DNA from: Heliocidaris erythrogramma
Taxonomy: Eukaryota; Echinodermata; Echinoidea; Camarodonta; Echinometridae
Length of the DNA: 64,000 nt
Reading direction: 5' to 3'
Assembly: GCA_025617745.1 (NCBI GenBank)
Contig: CM046853.1
Location: forward strand, 52,787,021 to 52,851,020
The notes beneath the pieces are model-generated. The model was not told where the DNA came from. It made no database searches and saw only the letters and a list, made by a program, of their open reading frames with translations. This document shows positions 24,585 through 34,557 of the stretch, in pieces. How positions within the stretch are numbered: the stretch's first letter is position 1; each line of letters begins with the position of its first letter. Made by a program: the position numbers and the translations under genes.

Positions 24585-27500
24585 TGATCTAGTGTTTAAT
24601 AACAGGAAATCCAAACGAGGGGAGGAGTTGCTTTATATGTACCCAATCATCTTAAAGACCTCAGCCTGACCGAATTTTGAAATATACACTTTATTCATCC
24701 ACGGGGAGCTATATATTTTCTGAACAAATTGAAACCAACTTCATGAGATTCCGTTTCCTGTGGAATGAGTAACAGCGTCCCGAATGTTGAGCCCCGGTGG
24801 TTTTTCTGACGAGGGCCCCGTCTCTGAGGAACGCTACTTTGCGGGGGGTGAAAATTTGATGACGACATATCGTGTATACGCACTCGGAGCTGTATACATG
24901 ACATGTCGTCACACGTCTAGCGACCCCCTGCAGTTTCCTCTCTTGTTACGCAATAGGGAGGGGGCGGACCAAAAAAAATATCTTTTTTATTTTTTATGGA
25001 TAAACGGAGACGAAAATATATGGTTGTTTTGGGTCAGGCTGAGGTCTTTAATTATGAGACCTTACCTGATTTAAATATTATGTCTGATTTGATTGAAACT
25101 GTTTTTGTAGAAATTTATATTCCAAATAGGAACAGTAGGTACTATTTACCGACCTCCTACCTCTGATGGTAGTGTGTTTCTCAGTGAATTACAAAATTTA
25201 CTTGCAAACCCAGTACTTTGTAATGCACATTGCTTTCTGCTAGGTGATTATAATATAGATTTGTTGAAATGTGGTGATGAAACTTTATCTCAAGATTTTC
25301 TGGGTGTTGTGCTCTCACATTCCTTTTCCTTGTATAACTAAACCTACACGGTTGTCTAGCAGCACGGCAGCTTTAATAGACAATGTATTTTGCAATACGG
25401 ATGTTGTTACTCAATCCGGAATTATTCTGTCAGACATTTCTGATCATTTTCCAATCTTTGTCTGTGCGCCATCTTATTTTGATAATCACTCTGACTTGCC
25501 TGAACCAAGATTTTTTTTCGCAGCATAACGCAATATAAAATATGTAAATTGAAAGAGAAACTTTTAGAAGTTGATTGGAATGTTGTGCTTCATTAATATG
25601 ACGTTGATGTTGCGTATGACAAATTTATGGATTTATTATGTAATGCTTTCAACGAGTGTATTCCCCCTCAGATTATTAAGTGTAAAGATTATACACGGCA
25701 AGCCCGGCAACCATGGGTTACTAAATCTTTGCTTAGGTGTATAAATCGGAAAAATAAACTTTACTACAGATTCCGTTCTAATCCTTCAGATGCTTCTCGT
25801 AAAAAATATGCCAAGTATAGAAATATTTTTACATCTTTGTTGCAAACTGCGAAGAATGATTATTATTGCTCTCTATTTGATTTGTCTAAAAATAATACTA
25901 AAGCCACTTGGAAGGTTATTAATAGTGTGCTAAATAGGTGTAGTCAAAAGAAACAACCAACTAGAATCTTGTTAAACAATGATTGCATCGGTGATAGCAA
26001 GCTGATTGCAGATGCTTTTAATGATTTTTTTTTTGCAAACATAGGACCCACTCTTTCCAAAAAAAAGTACTTTCCAGTGAAAAATTTTGTAATTCTTTTT
26101 TGAAGGATCGTAATACTAAGTCCTTGTTTTTTTACTCCGACTCATTAGATAGAAATAAAGCGTATTGTACAAAATCAGAAAAATAAACCCAGTACTGGCC
26201 ATGATGGTATTAGTTATATTGGGCTAAAAATATAGTGGATGAAATTATGGTTCCTTTGCAAAATATCTTTAATCTTTCTTTGGTGAATGGTGTTGTTCCA
26301 GGAAAAATGAAAGTAGCAAAGGTTGTTCCAGTTTTTAAAAAAGGAGACAAGCTTGAATTAAACAATTATCGACCAATATCTTTATTACCTTCAATATCTA
26401 AAATTCTTGAAAAACTTGTCTATATAAGAGTGGTCAAATTTTAAAACAACTGTGAGGTATTTTCAAAATTCCAATTCGGTTTTAGAGAAAAACATTCTAC
26501 AATCCATGCTATTTTGCATTTTATCCATAAGGTTTCGACTGCCATTGAAAATCCTGAACACACTATTGGACTTTTTCTGGACCTTTCAAAGGCTTTCGAT
26601 ATGGTTGAACCATAATATTTTGCTATATAAGTTATGCCACTATGGTATAAGAGGCAAAGCACCTGACTGGTTCAGAAGTTATCTTCATAATAGGAAACAA
26701 TATGTAATTATCAATGGATGTGAATCAGTAACTAAAGAACTTCAACGTGAGGTACCTCAGGGATCTCTCCTCGGCCCTTTGTTGTTTATTTTATATATAA
26801 ATGACTTTCATAATGCTTCTAGTGTGTTATCATTCATACTATTTGCTGATGATTCGAATGTATTTCTTTCTAACAAAGATCCAAAGTTACTTCTGGAACG
26901 AACTAATAAGGAGCTCAGTGTTGTGCATGATTGGGTATGTGCCAATAGACTATCTCTCAATTTTGAGAAAACTCGTTGTATGTCATTTAGTAATTCATTC
27001 GCATCTATGGATGGTAATGTATTACTTAAAAACCACCACAATTAAAATGGTCGAGGAGTTAAAGTTTCTTGGTTTACTTATTGATAAGTTATCTTGGAAA
27101 CCACAGACTGGGTATCTAAACAAATTACTCTCTAGAAATGTTGGTATTATAAACAAATTGAAATATTTGTTTCCCTCTCATGTATTACTCTTGTTGTATT
27201 CCACCTTGGTTCTACCCTACATAAGTTATGGCATTCTTGTTTGGGGCAACTGTACTAAGTCTCAGTTGGATAGACTCTCAGTTATACAAAAACGGGTGAT
27301 GAGAATAATTTTGAAAAAGCCTAGACTAGCTCCGTCTAAAATATTATTCTTTGAAAATAAAGCGTTGAGACTAAACGATTTGTTTTATTACCAGTTAGGC
27401 AGTTTAATGTATCAAGCACGATTTCATGAATTGCCTCAGGTTTTACAATCAATGTTTAAAACGAATGATGGCATATATAGGCATTCTACACGACAATCAT

Positions 27501-27673
27501 CTTTCTTTCATTTACCACTTCTTCGTACTCAGTTTGCCCAGAAAACATTAATCTACACTGGGCCCTTCTATTGGAATCATCTTGATTCAAATCTAAAGCA
27601 AGCTTCCTCTCTTAAATCTTTTAGAAGAAATCTTAAACATTATCAAATTAGCTCTTACAGTGTAAGTCCATAA
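24585..27673 (+). mobile_element. Degenerate non-LTR retrotransposon with endonuclease and reverse transcriptase
   Basis: The endonuclease part reads KSKRGG at about 24600, then, after an inserted MITE (24656-25047), IYRPPTSDGS, LLGDYNIDLL and SDISDHFPI (to 25528). The RT part includes NNYRPISLLPS (about 26360), LSKAFDM, VPQGSLLGPLLF (about 26755), FADDSN (about 26840) and a C-terminal region ending near 27673. Coding segments sit in all three frames with internal stops, so it is a pseudogene-like relic. It resembles jockey/CR1-type elements. It is a separate copy from the minus-strand LINE and is more degraded. Confidence 0.8.
24656..25047 (-). mobile_element. TTAA-flanked MITE (piggyBac-like), copy B
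   Basis: Inverted relative to copy A, with about 53 bp deleted near one end. TTAA at 24652-24655 and 25048-25051. It interrupts the LINE endonuclease region; collapsing the two TTAAs to one restores the LINE reading frame. Confidence 0.78.
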
Positions 27674-28392
27674 CAACTGTATTTGGTTTTCTGCCTGTGT
27701 CTAAACAGAACATAAACAAAACTTTTCCTTCAAGACATCTTTTTAATCATACATGTATATGTATTATGTGTATCTGTTTTTTCTACTACTATATAAACCC
27801 AATAGGCTGACATTAACTGCTAGTATACTAGTTCATAGTATGCTTATTTTATTTTGATGTTTTAGTGATGTTGTGTGTGTATTGTTGGTTTTTTCCCCTT
27901 TTACACACGTCTTGTCTCGTCTCTTTACTGCTATATATTATGTATATGTATACATAATTACATACATGTATTTGTGTAAGTGGCTGGATTCCCAGTCTCC
28001 CTCCACATTACAAAATGTTCATTTCCCTAGCTGTATATTTCTCCATGTCAGCACAATAAGTCCTTTGATTTTACCCTCTTCACATGTGAAACTAATCCCC
28101 AGTCCTCCTGTAAATAAAACTGTCCAACTCTGCCTATACCTTATCACATTAATTCCATCCTAAATAGTATCATTTAACTGAGCTAAGTTCCAGAGGTAAA
28201 ACAATGTGAAGGGGGTCAATAAACCCATGGCCATGTCTTGTCCCAAGAGGAAAGGGGTGAAGCTAATGGACCGCTTGACCACATAAACATATCATTATGG
28301 TACATTAAGTTGGGAGAAATTCTTTGTTCTTTCTCTCTTCCTCTCTCTCTTTCCCTCTCTGCCCTCCTGGAGAGGGGATGGAATGTTTTACC
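27674..28392 (+). other. Possible 3' UTR of the plus-strand LINE, no gene
   Basis: AT-rich sequence after the RT frame ends. No tail microsatellite that would define the LINE end was found before the palindromic element at 28402. It contains a CTCTCTC-rich stretch at 28330-28360. No host coding region seen. Confidence 0.3.
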
Positions 28393-28401
28393 TCAAACAT
28401 G

Positions 28402-28577
28402 TAGTCTAGTTCTGGACTCTCTTTACTGAATTCTTTTTTCGACGACTGTACGTATTATGCCGAGTGATTGGCGCGATCCGGAAACCTGATGGCCCGAGCG
28501 CGATCGTGCCATCACTCGGCTTATCGCGTATCGTCGGCGAATAAAAAAATCAATAAAAAGAGTCCAGAACTAGACTA
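28402..28577. mobile_element. Palindromic element with exact 9-bp target duplication
   Basis: 176 bp, ends TAGTCTAGTTCTGGACTCT and its complement; flanked on both sides by TCAAACATG (28393-28401 and 28578-28586). The centre repeats GATCGTGCC/GGCGCGATC motifs. A 9-bp duplication is compatible with Mutator-like elements, but the family is unproven. Confidence 0.8.
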
Positions 28578-28586
28578 TCAAACATG

Positions 28587-29365
28587 AGGTTCTGGTATAT
28601 GTATATAGGGAGGGAGAAAATTGTTGCAGAGCAGATTTGTGATTTTTAGGGATAGAGAGAGGCCATTGATAGTTGTGAGCCCTTTTACATAATTTTGTGT
28701 ACATATATATATATATATATATGTCTGAACTGCATAGGAGTCTTATGCTGAATACAATTAGTCTAAGTTAACTTGGAAACAGTGAATTTGGACATTACAC
28801 ATTTCACTGAGTGGACGCTTTCCGGAGTTTATTTTGTTTCAACTTAACTACAATGTTATATACTATGGACGCTCTGCAGATAACCTAATAATTTACCCAA
28901 TCATCTTCACAACCGCCATACTGGGGTGACGGAGGACAATCATTTTCTGTAACTTTGGGGATCCCTCGTCTTCACATTTCTTCACTTTATCAACCACATG
29001 TATAGCTGTCGTCCTGAGCTTTGGAGACCCACTATCCGCCAGTTCTGCAAATAACTCTTCTTGTCGCGTTTTTTTTTGTAAGTTATAAGAGTGGCCACTC
29101 ACGCCGACCGCGTGGACTGTTAATGTTATGTAATTTATATGTCAAGTATATTATATTATTTTGTGTTATTACATTTGAAGACCTGCATACTCTTCAGTAC
29201 AAAATAAACCTCTAGCCTAGAGCAATACGCACTTCTTGCGTCTCTTTCAATAATTGTTGTATACTCTTTTGCATTTTTCCGAACCCAGAGGGTGTTCTAT
29301 TTTAGTAATCATAAATGACCCCTACATTTGTAATTAAATATCATAATTGATAGGATTGAAGTAAA
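28587..29365. other. Intergenic DNA, no certain gene
   Basis: Contains a (TA)n tract at 28702-28722. A 69-codon minus frame (28893-29102) contains two GSPKL segments but matches no family I know. Confidence 0.3.
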
Positions 29366-29610
29366 TTGAATATATCATAAAGAAAGTAAATGTGAGAAAA
29401 TTATATAGCGTACGCATGGAATTGGTATGGATGTACCCCCTACGCTCGATGGAAAGAGAGGGGCTATATGTGAGATTGTTACTTCGCTTCGACGGGAGCC
29501 CGGATAGCTCAGTTGGTAGAGCACTGGTCATGTAAGCCAGGGTCCCGGGTTCGAATCCCGGTCTGGGCATTGTAATTTTCTCACATTTACTTTCTTTATG
29601 ATATATTCAA
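29366..29610. repeat. Perfect 38-bp inverted repeats around a tRNA-like sequence
   Basis: Arms 29366-29403 and 29573-29610 are exact inverse copies (starting TTGAATATATCATAAAGAAA). The right arm begins 3 nt after the tRNA-like element at 29498-29569. Confidence 0.85.
29498..29569 (+). tRNA. tRNA-like sequence (probable SINE head), anticodon position TGT but no U33
   Basis: A 72-nt cloverleaf: acceptor GCCCGGA/TCTGGGC (7 bp with one G-T), D stem GCTC/GAGC, anticodon stem CTGGT/GCCAG with loop CATGTAA, and T stem CCGGG/CCCGG with loop TTCGAAT. A-box TAGCTCAGTTG and B-box GGTTCGAATCC are intact. Position 33 is A rather than the near-universal U, arguing against a functional tRNA-Thr(TGT). The downstream body (to 29880) ends in an ATTC repeat as in LINE-mobilised SINEs. 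Confidence 0.55.
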
Positions 29611-29880
29611 TATACATGTATTTCTTAATTCTCTCTGTTATTGGGGAACCTAGTTTTAACAAGCTGTGCTTTTCCTTAGGTTCTCCCATGATACTGCTTT
29701 TTTTTCTATTGACTAATGTAAATTTTTTCACTTTTGACTATATGTACATTGGAATTGTTATCGATTATGATATCTGTATTCGAAATTTTGAACGATGTAT
29801 GCTCACCAATTGTAATGTTCGTGGTAGATTTCTGCAGTATTATGAAATAAATTCATTCATTCATTCATTCATTCATTCAA
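29570..29880 (+). repeat. SINE body with (ATTC)n tail
   Basis: Sequence following the tRNA-like head runs through GTTATTGGGGAACCTAGTTT to TATGAAATAA and ends in seven-fold ATTC at 29850-29880. A tetranucleotide tail suggests retrotransposition by a CR1/L2-type LINE. Confidence 0.5.
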
Positions 29881-30167
29881 TTATCGTTAGTTGAGGCTCC
29901 ATCTGTTTGAACCTCCTTGGTATAGCGGAGCGGGCGGGTTCTACACAAGTGTTCCGCAGCGGAGATTGACTTGAATGTATGTGTGTGTATGAATGAAATC
30001 GTAATTTTGTCACTTGATTTCTTACTTATATTTAAAAAAATTAAGTCTGTCACACCCCTCAATGCAAGTTTCGTTCATGTATGTGAATCAGTGAATGTCA
30101 AGAAAGATAACTACATTTTTCACGATGGAAAGAATGCAGATTGTGAGGTTGAAGGTATTTTCCAACA

Positions 30168-30448
30168 CAGGCCGGTAGCCAGAGGGGGATCGGAGGGGTC
30201 GGACGACCCCCCCCCCCCCTTCTTGGGCTGAGGTCCGCTTTTTCATGAGAAAAAAAAAAAACCACACACACACCTTTAATCTTTGTTACCAGAATTACCC
30301 ACACGCTGTCAGTTGTGAAGCATCAAAGCTGGTGTAGTGAGTTGCAGTGCCCCCGGACCCCCCTAGCAGGTCCGTATTGATTATGACAAAAAGGTCCACT
30401 TTTGCCAAAAAAAGACCCACCCTTTTAGAAACCCTGGCTACGGGCCTG
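30168..30448. mobile_element. CAGGCC-ended hAT-like MITE
   Basis: Inverted ends CAGGCCGGTAGCCAG and the complement of CAGGCCCGTAGCCAG, 281 bp, with a C run at 30207-30219. The flanking 8 bp agree at 5 positions only. Confidence 0.5.
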
Positions 30449-31553
30449 CAACAACATTGGTATTATATCCAGAATCAAACATATTTTTGCCCAATCACAT
30501 TCTATGCACTGTGCTCTCATACTCCCATACTTTGTATACATTAAAACAGGTAGATGGGAGTTTTATCTCTCTGATTAAAAGAACTACTTGACAAAGAGGG
30601 AAGCCGAGAACCACCTGGGTTAAGAGAACTGGGGTGTAAAAACACTGCAAGAGTGCACTAGAAAGGCACGTACAGAACAGAGATGTGTGGAAAATGTTTT
30701 AATATAATCAACCTCTGAACCCGGATACCACAATAGAGATATGATAGAGACGTTAATCAATACGAGCCAGGGAATGTTAGTTATTGGCCCCTAACCCTTT
30801 GCACTGCCCGTGGATATTGTAAACTCTCGATCGTGAACTTGTAACGGCACACCGGTGGTAATAACATCATCACTTCCTTATCTGTGCTTTGTTTACAATA
30901 AAAGAGGCGGTTTGAAGGTGTGTAGGCGGATTTAGCCTGTGATTCGCTAGATTAGGAGGACGTATTGCGCGCGCAACTATCAAGCCTCTTGTAGTTGTTA
31001 TCGATTTTCAGGCGATAATGATTGAGCTATAGAACGTAAGCTAATGGGAAAGTGCCTGCTATCTGGTCTAAAATATCGCCCCAGTGATCGATCGTGAGCA
31101 TATCGTACCCCGTTTCCATATCCATGCACAGTTTCTCTGAATTATTAAATGACCACATGAGTACGAGTACTACGTACCGGTAGTAATCCCGGATCTACTA
31201 TCTCAAAGATCTAGTCTTTCCACTAATTCCAGATCTGAAAAAATCCTCAAGGCTCAAGTTCAAGCCAAGGCGACGGTCAGTAGCAAGAAGACGCCAAGAT
31301 TGCAAGCCAAGGGCTAAGCCTAAGCCTAGGTGCAAGCATTTGTCCTCAGCTCAGCAGTCCAGAATTGGCCCATTCGAGTAAGCAGCTGCGTGAACTGGTG
31401 AATTGAAGGGATTGAAAGTAAGTTTGAAACATGTGAAATGTGAAAATGAAAGGTGAAGTGTGATCTCTGTCGATGTTCTTCTTCTTGTGGTGTACTGCCC
31501 ATCATTTGCCCATGTAAAGTGTGAGACACACGGAGTAGTAGTGGTTTCACTCA
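30449..31553. other. Intergenic DNA, no gene recognised
   Basis: Contains a GCGCGC patch at about 30968 and CAAGCCAAGG-like repeats near 31245-31340. A distant AASS promoter cannot be excluded but nothing specific is visible. Confidence 0.3.
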
Positions 31554-31580
31554 GGACGCTGCCACTTTGTGGCAGCGTCC
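31554..31580. repeat. Perfect 12-bp hairpin
   Basis: GGACGCTGCCAC-TTT-GTGGCAGCGTCC: a perfect 12-bp stem with a three-base loop, GC-rich in an AT-rich setting. Function unknown. Confidence 0.8.
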
Positions 31581-31677
31581 CGGGGCTAGGCTTTACTCAT
31601 GCGCAATAACCTCGAATATGTGTGAGTAGGCTTTACGAGTTTTATGAAATGTAAACTATTATTAATATATTAATACA

Positions 31678-31911
31678 ATGCCCGCTAACAGACCAAAGAT
31701 AGCCAAATGCGATTCAGCGATTGGTCTCCACTTGCTGAACAATCCAGCTTGCGCACAAAGCTATGCCGACGATCAATTCTCAATTATGTCCCGGGCCAGA
31801 AGCGCAGCGCATTTACGCTTTCTGGAAGCCGCCTTCATTCAATCGCACGAACCCCTTCTGTGCAGACAAAATGGACGTCTGGGTTGCGTCCGGGTTCATC
31901 GAGTATAATAT
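31678..31911 (+). pseudogene. Retroelement-derived C-terminal fragment
   Basis: A 76-codon frame containing CDSAIGLHLLNNPAC, then FSIMSRARSAAHLRFLEAAF and EPLLCRQ. The order SAxxxHL...C...F.I..ARS..HL..LEA..I...P.LC.Q is one I associate with the 3' end of echinoderm and other invertebrate retroelement proteins carrying a GIY-YIG-type nuclease. Only this piece remains. The family call is from memory and needs a profile search. Confidence 0.35.
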
Positions 31912-32251
31912 AGTTGATTTCAAGTAATTTGTTATATACCTGCGTGATAACCTGATGAGTGCAGGTCGAAAAGCTTCGTAATCATGTCTCTTTTTCGTGC
32001 CATTTTGAAATATTACGTAATACTGTGGATCTCCGATAACAGCGGAGGAAGGATACAAAAGAAGAAGTTAGATAGATCTATCATGTCGATCTAATTCTAA
32101 GTTCAAGATAGAGCATATAAATAATAAATCTCATTTTCTTTCGCTGGGGGACGGGAGGAGTGGGCGGGGGCGGGCGGTGTGAAACTTGGATCATTGTAGG
32201 ACTCGTAACAGAATCTTATTATGGACGGAAAAGTAGCAGTACTTCCAAGAG

Positions 32252-32331
32252 CAGGGCCCTCTTGCTTTAAAAAAAAAAATTAAATGCAACTCGATTTTCA
32301 ACCAATCAGGATCGCATGCAAGAGGGCCCAG
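32252..32331. mobile_element. Small palindromic MITE, GGGCCCTCTTGC ends
   Basis: About 80 bp with perfect 12-bp inverted repeats GGGCCCTCTTGC (32254-32265) and its complement (32318-32329), enclosing CAACCAATCAGGATCGCA. Confidence 0.6.
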
Positions 32332-33327
32332 ATGCATTCTTTTTTCTGATACTTTAGATTAGATGAGGCTCCGCCCGATTTGCGACAGTACTTTCCTTTC
32401 CCGAAGCGCTGTCTGCTTGTAATCATAGCATTATTAATCAGCCAATATTGCTAGCAATCTTAAAGTCATTCATTTCATAGTGCATAGAATCGGAGGTCTG
32501 TGTTAAAATCCATTCCAGACCTCTAGATTCTGCTTAAGAAGATGGACTTCAGAATCACTCATGGAAGCTGTGAGGCTGTGTCAATTTCAGCTGTGGTCGA
32601 CCTTTAACTTAAGTTGAAGATGTAAAAACACAAGTCGGCAAAATATTGAGAAAATTCTTCCTTTTCCTTTTTTTTAGGATGATAAAATGTCTGATTTCAT
32701 GACAAGTTCTTCAATAGGATCTAAATCACCTTAATCAAGTGAAATTTTCAGGCTGTTTTTTGCCGGAAATCTCACTCGCTATGGGAGGCAAAATCGCAGA
32801 GGTACATGTACATGTATGGAGTACTAGGTTTTCTGTAATATAACCTCGCATATACATGTATGTGATTGCTTGAGAATATGCTTTTGATACGTTTCAGAAT
32901 ACATAATTTACAAGTAGACTCATACAAAGTTACTGCACATGTTTAATGTTGATATGCGAGCTTGTTTCTGGATTCGGGCATAGCAGGTACACATCTGCCA
33001 AAACAATAATTCACAGGTGCTTGTATTCAAATGTCAAGCTACAAAATAGCACTTTTATTCCCAGTGTACATTGTATGCACATGGCTGTAGAATCTCTAGC
33101 TTTTGTTATTCAAATGGAAGACTTATGGGCACAAAATTTTCGACAAGTTTATGCGCTATTTAAAATATTGTTGTGCAATATGTCCCCCACTTTTCACTCC
33201 TCACAGCGTGCATTGCTATGGTCACTTCATTCTACCTCAATAGACATAACATGTGTGTGCATACACACTGAAATAGGGGGAACTGTATTCCACGATTAGG
33301 CCAAAATTTTAAATAAATCTTACTTAA
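32332..33327. other. Intergenic DNA, no gene
   Basis: A 117-codon plus frame at 32946-33299 has no recognisable domain and ordinary low-complexity composition. I see nothing else. Confidence 0.3.
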
Positions 33328-33333
33328 TACAAC

Positions 33334-34070
33334 CAGGGAGCTGTAAATAGAAGGAGTGGAAACTCGTGTAAAATTATGCAAACGTATGCGTGAGTTCTAA
33401 AGCTTAACAATGGATGCGTAACATTCCACTTGGCTTTGAAGTTCCATGCGTAGTGCCGCTCTTCCACTGCGGGGAAATTCGGAGGCCAGGTATCAGTTTC
33501 GCATTTATCAAATTACCGGCCAAATTTCAGTGTAAATTGTAAAATTTATTTTGGGATTGTGTTGGGAATAGCGCATCAAACAATTTTTCAAATTTAGTAC
33601 TCCACTCTTCCTATAATTTGTGTGCCAACGTCGGTGAATGGAAAATTAAATCCTCACAAAAACTCAATATTTTAGGATATCCCGGTCATCTCCGGTCGTT
33701 TTAATGCCCCGTCATTTAATCCATGATTTACAATGTTCAATATTAAGTACTTCGCTAGTGCGCGTATTTGCGCGCATTTCGTATTTTTGCAGTTGAAAAA
33801 AGGTATAAAATTACAAAAGTTTCTGTTCGCTCGTTCAACTCATTACACATTCAACAATTGAAGAGAAATCATTAAAAGGGACAGCGAACAGTTGCTGAGA
33901 TACCATATACCATTTTCTGATGTAGGAGTTTGAAACCCTGATAATTCATGCGCTCTTTTATCTAACCACCTGGTTAACGGTTGCAGAGTAGCGCATAACT
34001 TTTCGGCGGCACTGAGCATGGGATCAAAGGAGAGCAGCTTGTTTCCACTCCTTCTTTTTACAGCTCCCTG
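33334..34070. mobile_element. CAGGGAGCTGT-ended hAT-like element upstream of AASS
   Basis: Inverted 30-bp ends with one mismatch (CAGGGAGCTGTAAATAGAAG... at 33334 and its inverse ending 34070). TACAAC lies at both flanks (33328-33333 and 34072-34077). About 737 bp, no ORF. It sits 240 bp upstream of the AASS start codon, within the likely 5' UTR intron or promoter region. Confidence 0.7.
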
Positions 34071-34227
34071 CTACAACTGATCTGACATGGTATTCATATG
34101 TGAACAAAAAAAAAATTGCTGGCCCATAATTTGATCATGAAGTGAACCCTTCACTTTCTCATACACTGCTTTTCATTTCTGGCAGGAGAGATAATATCTG
34201 TTTTCCAATCTCACTCTCTCATTTCTT

Positions 34228-34311
34228 GTCATGTAGGTGTGTCGGATGTTTATGGATAAACGTGCAATAAACTAGTCTTTTCAATCCACCAATCTTCAAC
34301 TTGACGTAACC
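34228..34311 (+). promoter_or_regulatory. AASS: AASS 5' leader with probable upstream splice acceptor
   Basis: A pyrimidine-rich stretch ends in TTTCTTGTCATGTAG at about 34237, 75 bases before the ATG. This suggests that a non-coding first exon lies upstream and that the true promoter is further 5'. In-frame TAG at 34273-34275 closes the frame above the ATG. No TATA box or CpG-rich promoter was recognised. Confidence 0.35.
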
Positions 34312-34557
34312 ATGTGGCGTGTGAAGCCACTCGCTTTGGGTTCCTTGCCTTCGCTGGTGTCTCACGTAGCTGTGTGCCGCCATGCTAGTGCAGCAGCAGG
34401 AAAGGGGAAGCAACGCATCATGGCCATCAGGCGTGAAGACTACGGATCTCAATGGGAAAGAAGGGCACCGCTGAATCCATTGCATGTCAAATCATTTGTG
34501 GAACAAGGTGTCAAAGTGCTTGTTCAACCTTCTAACAGACGTGCATACCCAATGCAG
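34312..34557 (+). CDS. AASS: AASS coding exon 1
   Basis: Encodes residues 1-82: presequence-like N terminus and the start of the LKR domain (WERRAPLNP, then [14 protein letters not shown]). Ends in phase 0 at a GTTAGT donor. Intron 1 is 649 bp. Confidence 0.92.

Noticed and set aside
22991-25074. Identical small proteins on opposite strands near 23.2 and 24.8 kb
   Set aside because: They are translations of the two inverted MITE copies, which are non-coding.
28893-29102. 69-codon minus ORF with two GSPKL motifs
   Set aside because: Too short and without a family match; could be a relic, but not supportable as a gene.
29334-29731. Proteins containing PGFEPGT and related phrases
   Set aside because: Well-known false translations of tRNA-like sequences.
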